The notes beneath the pieces were generated by a model, which saw nothing but the letters and a program-made list of their open reading frames with translations, did no database searches and had not been told where the DNA came from. From Rhodobacterales bacterium HKCCA1288 (lineage in GTDB: Bacteria; Pseudomonadota; Alphaproteobacteria; Rhodobacterales; Rhodobacteraceae), in NCBI GenBank assembly GCA_015693905.1, contig CP065161.1, positions 744,001 through 808,000 on the forward strand: DNA of 64,000 nucleotides, written 5' to 3'. This document shows, one piece after another, positions 53,868-62,739 of the stretch. The translations under genes were made by a program, and so were the position numbers. The stretch's first letter is position 1. Each line of letters begins with the position of its first letter.

Positions 53868-56677
53868 TGCGCCTCGGCCCAATTTTTACCCTGCCCTGCA
53901 TCCACGACCAACGGCACAGATAGATGCAAAACGGGGCTTGCCGCGCTTTCCATAACATCGCGGGCGCGGGCAATCAGGACGTCCACCGCGCCCTCATCCA
54001 CCTCAAAGACCAATTCATCATGCACCTGCAACAACATGGTTGCAGGTAAATCTGCGATTGCCTGATCCATGCGGATCATCGCGCGGCGGATAATATCGGC
54101 CGCGGTGCCTTGGATCGGCGCGTTGATGGCCGCGCGCTGCGCAAAGCCTGCGGCGGGGCCTTTCGCCTCGATATCGGGTGTATGAATTTTGCGGCCAAAC
54201 AAGGTTTGCACATAGCGGTGCGATTTGGCGAATTCCTTGGTCGCGGTCATATAATCACGGATGCCCGGGAAACGCTCAAAATAGCGGTCGATAAACCCTT
54301 GCGCCTCGGCGCGTGGTATCCGCAAATTGCGCGCAAGACCAAAGCCAGAAATGCCATAAATGACCCCAAAATTGATTGCCTTGGCCTGACGGCGAATGCC
54401 AGAGGTCATTTGATCCAGTGGGATGCCGAACATTTCAGATGCGGTTGCAGCGTGAATGTCTTGCCCTTCGCGGAAGGCCTGTTTCAATGCATCAATCCCT
54501 GCAATCTCGGCCAAAATGCGCAATTCGATTTGGCTATAATCCAAACTGACCAAAACGCGCCCCTCAGGGGCCACAAAGGCCTCGCGGATGCGGCGACCTT
54601 CTTCGCTGCGGATGGGAATATTTTGCAGGTTCGGATCGGTTGAGGCCAGACGGCCCGTATTCGCGCCCGCAATGACGTAGGAGGTATGCACGCGGCCCGT
54701 CTCGGGGTTGATATGATCTTGCAACGCATCGGTATAGGTCGATTTCAGCTTGGCAATCTGGCGCCAATCCAACAGGCGCGCAGGCAATTCGTGACCTGCG
54801 GCGGCGAGATCCTCGAGGATATCCGCCCCCGTGGAATAAGCCCCCGTCTTACCCTTTTTGCCCCCTTCAAGGCCCATCTTGTCGAACAAGATTTCACCAA
54901 GCTGTTTGGGGCTCGCCAGATTAAACGCCTCGCCCGCCAATTCATGCGCTTCGGCCTCGAGCGCCGCCATTTTCTGCGCAAAGGCGTTTGACATTCGGCT
55001 CAGCACATCGCGGTCAACGCAGACCCCTGCCATTTCCATACGCGCCAAAACGGGCACAAGTGGGCGTTCTAGCGTTTCATAAACCCGTGTCACCTGCACC
55101 TGATGCAACTGAGGCTTGAACACCTGCCACAGGCGCAAGGTGATATCGGCATCCTCCGCCGCATAAGGGGCTGCATCCTCAATCTTGACCAAGTCAAAGG
55201 TGATTGCGGCCTTGCCCGCCCCAAGCAGGGTTTTAATCGGGATCGGTTCATGATCGAGATAGCGCGCAGAGAGCGCATCCATCCCATGCCCGTGCAACCC
55301 GCCATGCAGCGCATAAGACATCAACATCGTGTCATCAATTGGCGCGACCTTGATCCCGTATCGGGCCAAGATTTTCGCGTCATACTTCATATTTTGCCCG
55401 ATTTTGATGATGGCCTCATCCTCGAACACGGAACGCAATGCATCTAGGGCTGTGGCAAGCGGCATTTGCCCCTCGACCAATGCGGCGCTGCCAAAGAGAT
55501 CATCCCCGCCCGCGCGGTGTTGCAGCGGGATATAACAGGCGTGCCCTGCCTTTGTGGCCAAGGACACGCCAACCAATTCGGCGCGCATTTCATCTAGGGC
55601 GGTTGTCTCGGTATCAATCGCAATGAACCCTTGCGCGCGCGCCGCCTCAAGCCATGGGGTGAGGGCCTCAAGCGTTGTGATTGTCTCATACTGGCCATGA
55701 TCAAAGGCAGGGAATTCTGGTGTGGCAGGGGCCGCCCCGCCCGAAGGCGCAGGGGCCGCGGCGCTCGTCTGAATTTCAGGGGCCTCAACCCCCAAATGAT
55801 CCGCGACACGCTTGGTCAGGCTGCGAAACTCCATCGCGGCCAGAAATTGCATCAGCGTCTCTGGTTCGGGGTCTTTAACCTCTAAATCGTCAAGAGTGAT
55901 CTCAAGCGGCACTTGATCATCGAGACTGACCAATTGCCGCGACAATCGAATTTGATCGGCAAATTCAATCAGCGCTTCGCGCCGCTTGGGCTGTTTGATT
56001 TCCTCGGCCCGCGCCAGAAGCGTGTCCAAATCGCCATATTCATTAATCAAAAGCGCGGCTGTTTTAATTCCGATGCCAGGCGCGCCGGGAATATTGTCAA
56101 CACTATCCCCCGCCAAGGATTGCACATCAATCACCCGCTCAGGCCCGACCCCAAATTTTGCAAAAACACCTTCGGCATCAATGCGCGCATTTTTCATCGC
56201 ATCGAACATCTCGACCCCACCGCCGACAAGCTGCATCAGGTCTTTATCCGATGAGATAATCGTGCAGCGCCCCCCTGCCTCGCGCGCTTGCCGCGCAAGG
56301 GTGGCGATGATGTCATCCGCCTCGTATCCCTCCAACTCCAGACAGGCGAGGTTGAACGCCCGCGTGGCCTCGCGGGTCAGCGGCATTTGCGGGCGCAAAT
56401 CCTCGGGCATAGCATCACGATTGGCTTTGTAGAGATCGTATAGATCATTGCGGAACGTGTGGCTGCCTTTGTCAAACACCACCGCCGCATGGGTCGGCCC
56501 GTCAGAGCCGCCATTCTCAACAATCATTTTCAAAAGCATATTGCAAAAGCCCGACACCGCCCCGATGGGCAGGCCATCGGATTTGCGCGTCAGCGGCGGC
56601 AGCGCGTGATAGGCCCGAAAAATAAAGGCCGAGCCATCGACGAGATGAAGGTGGCACCCTTTGCTAAATCCGCTCAT
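53864..56677 (-). CDS. polA: DNA polymerase I
   Basis: A 937-residue Pol I used in Okazaki fragment processing and repair. It has an N-terminal 5' nuclease (about 1-300), a 3'-5' proofreading domain with D355-x-E357 (I-D-T-E-T), and a family A polymerase (about 540-937) with D-Y-S-Q-I-E-L-R (motif A) and V-H-D-E-L-V-F-E-V (motif C). All three activities look intact. The ATG at 56677 is chosen; a GTG two codons earlier (56683) is possible, and no strong ribosome site decides between them. Confidence 0.96.
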   Translation of the reverse strand: MSGFSKGCHLHLVDGSAFIFRAYHALPPLTRKSDGLPIGAVSGFCNMLLKMIVENGGSDGPTHAAVVFDKGSHTFRNDLYDLYKANRDAMPEDLRPQMPLTREATRAFNLACLELEGYEADDIIATLARQAREAGGRCTIISSDKDLMQLVGGGVEMFDAMKNARIDAEGVFAKFGVGPERVIDVQSLAGDSVDNIPGAPGIGIKTAALLINEYGDLDTLLARAEEIKQPKRREALIEFADQIRLSRQLVSLDDQVPLEITLDDLEVKDPEPETLMQFLAAMEFRSLTKRVADHLGVEAPEIQTSAAAPAPSGGAAPATPEFPAFDHGQYETITTLEALTPWLEAARAQGFIAIDTETTALDEMRAELVGVSLATKAGHACYIPLQHRAGGDDLFGSAALVEGQMPLATALDALRSVFEDEAIIKIGQNMKYDAKILARYGIKVAPIDDTMLMSYALHGGLHGHGMDALSARYLDHEPIPIKTLLGAGKAAITFDLVKIEDAAPYAAEDADITLRLWQVFKPQLHQVQVTRVYETLERPLVPVLARMEMAGVCVDRDVLSRMSNAFAQKMAALEAEAHELAGEAFNLASPKQLGEILFDKMGLEGGKKGKTGAYSTGADILEDLAAAGHELPARLLDWRQIAKLKSTYTDALQDHINPETGRVHTSYVIAGANTGRLASTDPNLQNIPIRSEEGRRIREAFVAPEGRVLVSLDYSQIELRILAEIAGIDALKQAFREGQDIHAATASEMFGIPLDQMTSGIRRQAKAINFGVIYGISGFGLARNLRIPRAEAQGFIDRYFERFPGIRDYMTATKEFAKSHRYVQTLFGRKIHTPDIEAKGPAAGFAQRAAINAPIQGTAADIIRRAMIRMDQAIADLPATMLLQVHDELVFEVDEGAVDVLIARARDVMESAASPVLHLSVPLVVDAGQGKNWAEAH

Positions 56678-56758
56678 ATTCACACCGCGCTTGTTTCTGG
56701 GGTCTTGCTTCCCCTGTTCTAGCGCAGCATCAGGCGGGATGCGACCCGAAAGCGGTGC

Positions 56759-56944
56759 TTAGGACTTGGCCTTTTTGGCGGCGCTTTCGTGAATGAACAT
56801 TTTGTCACAATAGCCACATTCGACACGGCCCGTTTCATGCGGAATGGACAGCCAAACCCGTGGATGACCCAAGGCCCCCTGCCCGCCATCGCAGGCCACA
56901 CGCCATTGGCTGACAATCTCGGTTTCTGGGGCGTCCATGGTCAT
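56759..56944 (-). CDS. Zinc-finger protein of the zf-CHCC (NDUFS6-like) type
   Basis: A 61-residue protein. The C-terminal half has H-P-R-V-W-L, a histidine and V-E-C-G-Y-C-D-K, matching the C-x8-H-x-C-x2-C-like zinc site of zf-CHCC, shared with the complex I accessory subunit NDUFS6. AGGAGGAACGG precedes the start. Bacterial function is not firmly known; a role in complex I assembly is possible from the relation. polA follows on the same strand. Confidence 0.82.
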   Translation of the reverse strand: MTMDAPETEIVSQWRVACDGGQGALGHPRVWLSIPHETGRVECGYCDKMFIHESAAKKAKS

Positions 56945-57073
56945 TGAGCCGTTCCTCCTGTCCTGTCTGTCTGCGCGCGATGCGCGCGCGGGATGCTTGC
57001 CCTAGCCGTAGCATAGGCTTACATCTGCCTCATATCGCAGTTTGCCTCTCATCGGGCAAGAGGAGACAGGACA

Positions 57074-58009
57074 ATGCCACGCGAAAACGCCATCGAGTTG
57101 CGCAATTTGCGCAAGACCTACGCGGCCAGTGCGCGCAGCCCTGCCAAAGAGGCACTGAAGGGCGTTGATCTCGACATTCCGCGCGGGTCTATTTTTGGGC
57201 TCTTGGGGCCAAATGGCGCGGGCAAATCCACAATGATCAATATTTTGGCGGGGCTTGTGACCAAGACCTCAGGCCAAGTGACAATTTGGGGGTTTGATCA
57301 GGACAAAAACCCGCGCCAATCGCGCGCCTCTATCGGGGTGATGCCCCAAGAATTGAACATCGACCCGTTTTTCACCCCCCGCGCGGCATTGGATGTGCAG
57401 GCAGGGTTATATGGGATGCCAAAATCGCAACGCGATGTTGAGGGGGTTTTGCGCCTCATCGGGCTTGAGGATAAGGCCGAAGCCTATGCCCGCACCCTAT
57501 CAGGTGGGATGCGGCGCAGATTGCTGCTTGGCAAGGCATTGATTCATAACCCCCATGTGCTGGTTTTGGATGAACCAACCGCAGGGGTCGATATTGAATT
57601 GCGTCAAATGTTATGGGCCAATGTGCGCCGCCTGAATGAAGAGCGCGGCATGACCATCATTCTCACCACCCATTACCTCGAAGAGGCCGAGGAGATGTGC
57701 GATGAAATCGCCATCATCAACCATGGCGCGGTGATCGCACGCGACCGCACCGAAAACTTACTGGCGCAGATGGATCAAAAAAGCCTCGTGATCTTGCCAG
57801 AAGGGCCAAGCGATGCTGTCACCGCCCCGCAAGGCGTAACACTTGAGCGGCGCAGCGATGGCGCATTGGTCTTTAGCTATAGCCGCGCCAAAACTAGCCC
57901 TGCCGCGATTTTAGACAGTCTGCGGGTTGCGGGCGTGGGCATTCGTGACGTGAAAACCCAAGAACCCGATTTGCAGGATGTCTTTGTCTCGCTCACGCAA
58001 TCAGCCTGA
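57074..58009 (+). CDS. ABC transporter ATP-binding protein without adjacent permease
   Basis: A 311-residue ABC-2 type ATPase (YadG/CcmA-like). Walker A G-P-N-G-A-G-K-S-T (about 46-54), signature L-S-G-G-M-R-R-R-L (about 142-150), Walker B L-V-L-D-E-P-T-A-G-V-D and switch H are complete. The C-terminal 80 residues form the extra domain of this subfamily. Usually a YadH-type permease follows; here the next gene is the convergent HIT gene, overlapping by nine bases, so the permease is elsewhere or the protein works otherwise. Confidence 0.88.
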   Translation: MPRENAIELRNLRKTYAASARSPAKEALKGVDLDIPRGSIFGLLGPNGAGKSTMINILAGLVTKTSGQVTIWGFDQDKNPRQSRASIGVMPQELNIDPFFTPRAALDVQAGLYGMPKSQRDVEGVLRLIGLEDKAEAYARTLSGGMRRRLLLGKALIHNPHVLVLDEPTAGVDIELRQMLWANVRRLNEERGMTIILTTHYLEEAEEMCDEIAIINHGAVIARDRTENLLAQMDQKSLVILPEGPSDAVTAPQGVTLERRSDGALVFSYSRAKTSPAAILDSLRVAGVGIRDVKTQEPDLQDVFVSLTQSA

Positions 58010-58387
58010 GCGCTTCGCCAACAAGGGCCCCAAAGCTGCCCCACCCAAAAGATGCAGGTGATAATGCGGCACTTCTTGTCCACCATGATCGCCCGCGTTG
58101 GAGATGACGCGGTAGCCCTGCCCGCCTTCAGCCAAGGACAGGCCAAGCTCTTTGCACAGCCGCCCCGTTAGGCGCACAAAATCCAAGATTTCCGCGTCTG
58201 ACGCGTTTTGTGCAAAATCATCATAGGTCACATAGGCCCCTTTCGGGATCACCAGAATATGGGTCGGCGCCTGTGGCCCGATATCGTGAAAGGCCAAACA
58301 ATGATCAGTCTCGGCGACCGTGTTGTTTGGAATTTCCCCGCGCAGGATTTTGGCAAAGATATTCTGCGGATCGTACTCATGCGGCAT
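58001..58387 (-). CDS. HIT family protein (HinT-like)
   Basis: A 128-residue purine nucleotide phosphoramidase-like protein. The histidine triad H-Y-H-L-H-L-L (about 107-113) and the N-terminal I-F-A-K-I-L-R-G-E-I-P segment are typical of the HinT branch. It hydrolyses adenosine phosphoramidates in vitro; the cellular role is unclear. The last codons overlap the convergent ABC gene by nine bases. Confidence 0.92.
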   Translation of the reverse strand: MPHEYDPQNIFAKILRGEIPNNTVAETDHCLAFHDIGPQAPTHILVIPKGAYVTYDDFAQNASDAEILDFVRLTGRLCKELGLSLAEGGQGYRVISNAGDHGGQEVPHYHLHLLGGAALGPLLAKRSG

Positions 58388-58426
58388 GTGTTGCGGCCCC
58401 CTTTTGGCATTGGCGTTTGGCAGGGG

Positions 58427-60001
58427 TTAGTCGTCAAACAAATGCGGCGTGTTCAACAGCCCCTGCGCCCGTTCCTGCGATATGGTGAAGAATTGCGCAA
58501 GCGCCTGCAAGTTCTCATCGCTGTTGCGTGATTGGCGGATGATGTAATGCGGATCAAACCCTGCCTCCAAAAGCTGAATTTCTTGGTGTTGGAATTCATA
58601 GCGCAAAACGGGCAGCATCCGATCCATCACCTCCTGCGGGGCATCGGCACTGGCCAGACCCACGCGATAGGCATGACCGCGCAGGTAATCATCGTCAAAA
58701 TCGCATTTGATCTCCAAAATGGCGGACTTCGCACGGTCATTCATCACATCCCTAATCCATTCGATATTATTGGGATCAAGACAGATGATCAGGCGGTCGG
58801 ACTGGTAATAATCAAATAACATCCGCAACAAGGCGCGCCTGTGGCGATTGCGCTTTTTTAAGGTGCGCTCAATGCCGCCCAAATGCGGCAAGCCGCAATC
58901 TTCCTCGTCATAGAGATATTCCACGGCGGGAATGCCAAGCGTGTCTTTGGCGCTGTGCAGCAGTCGTTTGGCCACATGCCATTTTTTGCACAATATCAGA
59001 ACCTCGCGCCCCTGCCCGATGGAGCCATCCCGTTCCCAGAACCGCGGCGCAAAGCGTTGGCCGATCCGCCCGCGTTCACGCAAGAATTTATAAAGCCGCC
59101 GCCCCCCATGCGAGATCACAAAATTCGTCTCGCCCGAGGCCCAAAGTTTCGACAAAGCCTCTCGCAGAAACGATGCTTCGGCACTGATTTTTCGGGCAAA
59201 AATATAATCCTGCGCCAATAGCATCTGCAAATGGTCGTTATAAAACGTGGCGGGCATCCCGTAATCTGAGAACATCAAAAAGGTCAAAGTGCGCCGCTCA
59301 ATCTCGCGATCTGGGACAAGATGATTGACCAAGGTTTGAAAGAACGTCTCGTCAGGGATCCATGTATATTTGAAGAACCGCATCACATCGGGGCGGGCTG
59401 CGCAAAACCCAATGATTTTTTCGATTGTATCACGGCGCAAACACCACCATTGCGACCCGATCATCACATCCAAATCACGCGGAATTCTGCGCTTTAGACG
59501 CAATGCCCGTTGCAGGCGTAACGCCGCATAAAACAGAGGCTTGCTTTCGCGCTCATTGAAGAAATGGCGATAATAAAGCCGCTCCTCCTTGATGCCTGTT
59601 TGAATCCAACCTGATTTGAAGAAATCAAAGCTTTCGATGAAATCCTTGTTCTGTGCGGCAAGGAAATTGCGCGCATAGGCAGCAGATTTGATGGCCATGC
59701 AATCGCCCGACACCATATAAAAATGCGTGGCTTTGGGAAAGGCAGACACCGCCGCCTGCACCGCATTTAGCGTGGCGCGCACAAGGCTCCATTCCCCCCA
59801 ACCGCATTTGACACGCTTTTGCGCAAAGGCCACAGAAGGATTGCCTACGAAACGCGTGGTCAGCGCCGTGTAATCCGCGGCCTCTGCATTGGCGTCAAAA
59901 TGCACCGCCACATAGTCCCCAGTCGCCGTCAGACCCTCGATTTGCTCGATGATCTGCTTGGGGTTCTTGTGACATAGTAGAATGAAAGCGATGCGCACCA
60001 T
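58427..60001 (-). CDS. Beta-1,6-N-acetylglucosaminyltransferase-like glycosyltransferase with DUF5928 domain
   Basis: A 524-residue protein. The N-terminal part (about 1-265) resembles the GT14 core-2/I-branching fold: I-A-F-I-L-L-C-H-K-N-P, V-A-V-H-F-D-A-N, F-Y-M-V-S-G-D-C-M and W-I-P-D-E-T-F-F-Q-T. The C-terminal DUF5928-type region (about 300-524) is of unknown fold. Cytoplasmic, with no membrane segment. The sulfotransferase gene lies divergent across a 145-base AT-rich gap. Together they suggest building of a sulfated surface glycan; this is inference. Confidence 0.75.
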   Translation of the reverse strand: MVRIAFILLCHKNPKQIIEQIEGLTATGDYVAVHFDANAEAADYTALTTRFVGNPSVAFAQKRVKCGWGEWSLVRATLNAVQAAVSAFPKATHFYMVSGDCMAIKSAAYARNFLAAQNKDFIESFDFFKSGWIQTGIKEERLYYRHFFNERESKPLFYAALRLQRALRLKRRIPRDLDVMIGSQWWCLRRDTIEKIIGFCAARPDVMRFFKYTWIPDETFFQTLVNHLVPDREIERRTLTFLMFSDYGMPATFYNDHLQMLLAQDYIFARKISAEASFLREALSKLWASGETNFVISHGGRRLYKFLRERGRIGQRFAPRFWERDGSIGQGREVLILCKKWHVAKRLLHSAKDTLGIPAVEYLYDEEDCGLPHLGGIERTLKKRNRHRRALLRMLFDYYQSDRLIICLDPNNIEWIRDVMNDRAKSAILEIKCDFDDDYLRGHAYRVGLASADAPQEVMDRMLPVLRYEFQHQEIQLLEAGFDPHYIIRQSRNSDENLQALAQFFTISQERAQGLLNTPHLFDD

Positions 60002-60146
60002 AGCGGGCCTGCCCTGCCGTCTCTTCTTTTTTCTTCTATATATTGTTAATACCTAAATTATATTGAATAAATAGCCCAAGTTGGATTTCAAGCCACAGGC
60101 GCAGAGAAAAGCCAAAGAATAGGGCGTAAAGTTCGAGGAAGAGATT

Positions 60147-60965
60147 ATGGGTTTCCCAGGCACATGGATGACGGAAAGCGGGTCAATGATTTATCGGGTT
60201 GTGCCCAAATGCGCCTGCTCAAGCATCGGCCAAATCATGTTTTACTCAGATCATGGCCGCTTTTTTGATGGGGACATCCATGATGCAGGCGAAGGGTTGC
60301 ACAAATGGGCGCAAGAGCATTCTCAGCCCATCATCGAGGCGGGCGTGACAGAGCAAAACACCCTGACCTTCACCTGTGTGCGCAACCCCTATACCCGCAT
60401 TCTTTCCAGTTTCTTTGACAAAATTTGCGGCATCCAACGCAATGGCAATCGGTATCGCAGCAATCTCGTTCCGCAAGTCATGCAGCGCTACGGGGTCGAG
60501 GTGGGCGGTGATGATGGCAAACAAGAATTCGACCAAATCGCCAGTTTCCGCCGATTTTTACTGTTTGCGCGCGACACGATCCGTTTTCGCAAACCCATGG
60601 AACCTGACATTCATTGGTCAGCCATGTCAGGTCACATCTCAACCCTGATTGCCAATGGCGGACGTTACAACCAGATTTTCTGGACGGAGCATTTCGATCA
60701 AGGGATGCAGCAGGTTCTGGACGCTGTAGAAACACCTGTTTCAGTCAATCTGGCGGATGTGCCGCGCTTTAACGAATCCGAAGGGCACGGCCCCAAGCGC
60801 GCCCATCCTGTTGAGGATTATTTTGACGATCTGTCGATGCACCTGGTCTATGAAATCTACAAACGGGATTTTCAGTTGTTCAAATATGACTTTGAAAACC
60901 CCGCCAATAAGATGCCCATTGGCGAGATTGATCTAGACGAGGTGCACGCCAAACTCGGCGATTGA
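60147..60965 (+). CDS. Sulfotransferase family protein
   Basis: A 272-residue sulfotransferase of the family 2 (carbohydrate-type) fold. The 5'-phosphosulfate loop is V-P-K-C-A-C-S-S-I (about 19-27) and the 3'-phosphate site is C-V-R-N-P-Y-T-R-I-L-S-S-F (about 79-91), the two PAPS-binding signatures. The acceptor is probably a sugar, judging from the neighbouring glycosyltransferase. The stop codon directly abuts the stop of the kinase gene on the other strand. Confidence 0.82.
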   Translation: MGFPGTWMTESGSMIYRVVPKCACSSIGQIMFYSDHGRFFDGDIHDAGEGLHKWAQEHSQPIIEAGVTEQNTLTFTCVRNPYTRILSSFFDKICGIQRNGNRYRSNLVPQVMQRYGVEVGGDDGKQEFDQIASFRRFLLFARDTIRFRKPMEPDIHWSAMSGHISTLIANGGRYNQIFWTEHFDQGMQQVLDAVETPVSVNLADVPRFNESEGHGPKRAHPVEDYFDDLSMHLVYEIYKRDFQLFKYDFENPANKMPIGEIDLDEVHAKLGD

Positions 60966-60983
60966 TCAGATCAAGTTTTGATC
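60962..60983. repeat. Nested palindromes at abutting convergent stops
   Basis: TTGATC (60962-60967), a single A, GATCAA (60969-60974), then GTT and TTGATC (60978-60983): the middle block can pair with either flank. It covers both stop codons. No T-run. Confidence 0.4.
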
Positions 60984-61961
60984 AGCGAATACCGCACGCA
61001 GGCTGCGCTTGGGGCGCGGGCCGATTTGGGCGATCACCTCTGCCGCCGCAGCCACACCCATCTCGCCTGCGCGCGCAATGCCAACATCCATCGCCATCCC
61101 GCCCAAGAACCCCGCGGCGAATTGGTCGCCCGCCCCTGTTGCATCCACAGGGGTGACGGGGGTTACGGCAACTTCGTAACGCGTACCTTGGTGAATGATC
61201 TTCACCGCTTCGCCCGAATGGGTGCAGACAATCAGCCCACAAGCCCCTGCTGCCTCAGCCAAGGCCGCGTCAAGATCACTGGTCTGATAGAGCGACAGCC
61301 ATTCTTCATGGTTGCCAATGGTGAAATCCATACCTTGCGCAATCAGAGTGCGAAAATCATCGCGGTGCCTGTCCACACAAAACGGATCAGAGAGGGTGAT
61401 CCCCACTTTGCCCCCGCCCGCGCGGCAGGCCTGACCTGCAAGGGTAAAGGCGGACTTGCCTTCGGGCTTGTCATAGAGATAGCCCTCTAAAAACATCCAG
61501 CGCGCGGCTTTGGCAGTGTCGACATCCACATCCGCCTCGTTAAAATCAGCGCCTGCGCCAAGATATGTATTCATCGAGCGCTCACCATCTGGTGAGACAA
61601 AAATCATAGAGCGCGATGTAGGCGGCAAATCCGTGTCCGCCACGGGCGGGTTGGGAAAATCACTGCCATCGGCACGCATGCCATCGGCGTAAAATCGGCC
61701 CAACTCATCGTCTTTGACCTTACCCAAAAACGCAGTTTTCAGCCCCAAACTGGCCGCACCTGCAATTGTATTGGCCACCGATCCGCCAGCGGTCTGCACA
61801 CGATCCGTCATCGCGGCATAAAGCGTCTCGGCGCGATCCTTGTCGATCAATTGCATGATGCCCTTGTCAATTCCCATGTCAGCCAAAAACGCGTCATTGC
61901 CATGTGCAATCACATCAACAATGGCATTCCCGATGCCGACCAGATCATAGGTTTTGCTCAT
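60966..61961 (-). CDS. PfkB family carbohydrate/adenosine kinase
   Basis: A 331-residue kinase of the ribokinase/PfkB family, closest by eye to adenosine kinase-type members of alphaproteobacteria. The G-I-G-N-A-I-V-D-V (about 8-16), G-G-S-V-A-N-T-I-A-G-A-A (about 59-70) and C-terminal D-A-T-G-A-G-D-Q-F-A-A-G-F anion-hole motif (about 274-286), with the catalytic Asp, are clear. The start at 61961 follows GAGGAAAAAACCCA and overlaps the nth stop by four bases. The exact substrate cannot be fixed. Confidence 0.86.
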   Translation of the reverse strand: MSKTYDLVGIGNAIVDVIAHGNDAFLADMGIDKGIMQLIDKDRAETLYAAMTDRVQTAGGSVANTIAGAASLGLKTAFLGKVKDDELGRFYADGMRADGSDFPNPPVADTDLPPTSRSMIFVSPDGERSMNTYLGAGADFNEADVDVDTAKAARWMFLEGYLYDKPEGKSAFTLAGQACRAGGGKVGITLSDPFCVDRHRDDFRTLIAQGMDFTIGNHEEWLSLYQTSDLDAALAEAAGACGLIVCTHSGEAVKIIHQGTRYEVAVTPVTPVDATGAGDQFAAGFLGGMAMDVGIARAGEMGVAAAAEVIAQIGPRPKRSLRAVFADQNLI

Positions 61962-62602
61962 TGGGTTTTTTCCTCGAATTGACACAAGTCTTTGATGGGG
62001 CAGGCCCCGCATTTGGGTTTGCGAGCCACGCAGATATAGCGACCATGCAAGATCAGCCAGTGATGGGCATGCAGTTGGTATGGGGCGGGGACATGATCCT
62101 CAATCGCGCGCTCAACCGCATCGACCGATTTGCCAACGGCAATGCCCGTTCGATTGCCCACGCGGAAAATATGCGTATCCACCGCCTGCGCGGGCTGCCG
62201 CCACCACATGTTCAAGACCACATTCGCGGTTTTGCGCCCTACCCCTGGCAACGCCTGAAGCGCGGCGCGCGAGGCAGGCACAACACCATCATATTCTTCG
62301 ACCAAGATTTGCGCCATCTTGATCACATTCTTGGCCTTGTTGCGATAAAGCCCGATGGTCTTGATATGTTCAATCAGACCCGCTTCGCCCAGTTCCAGCA
62401 TTTTCTGCGGGGTATCCGCGATCTGAAAGAGCTTTGCAGTTGCGCGGTTCACGCCTGCATCTGTGGCCTGTGCAGACAGGGCAACAGCCACCAAAAGCGT
62501 GTAGACATTGACATGGTTCAGCTCTCCCTTGGGTTCAGGTTCAGCCGCCTCAAAGCGGGAAAAGATTTCGACAAGGGTGCTGTAATCCAATTGGCGTGCC
62601 AT
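61958..62602 (-). CDS. nth: Endonuclease III
   Basis: A 214-residue DNA glycosylase/AP lyase for oxidised pyrimidines. The helix-hairpin-helix with catalytic lysine L-P-G-V-G-R-K-T-A-N-V-V, the aspartate in V-D-T-H-I-F-R and the [4Fe-4S] motif C-x6-C-x2-C-x5-C at the end are all present. ATG 62602 fits the normal N-terminus; the frame is open back to an ATG at 62722, which would add 40 poorly conserved residues. Confidence 0.95.
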   Translation of the reverse strand: MARQLDYSTLVEIFSRFEAAEPEPKGELNHVNVYTLLVAVALSAQATDAGVNRATAKLFQIADTPQKMLELGEAGLIEHIKTIGLYRNKAKNVIKMAQILVEEYDGVVPASRAALQALPGVGRKTANVVLNMWWRQPAQAVDTHIFRVGNRTGIAVGKSVDAVERAIEDHVPAPYQLHAHHWLILHGRYICVARKPKCGACPIKDLCQFEEKTQ

Positions 62603-62739
62603 GGCCTCTTGTGGCGATTGGGGCGCGCGGGCGCAAGCCCTGTTGAGGGGCTTTTGCGCAAGTTTCGGGTCGCGCGGCACCAAAGCCTCGCGTAGGTTTA
62701 GCATAGGCACAACAGAGCACATAGGGACGAAGGCGCGCG

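Noticed and set aside
61904-62695. A 263-codon plus-strand frame opposite nth
   Set aside because: Antisense to endonuclease III with its complete iron-sulfur motif.
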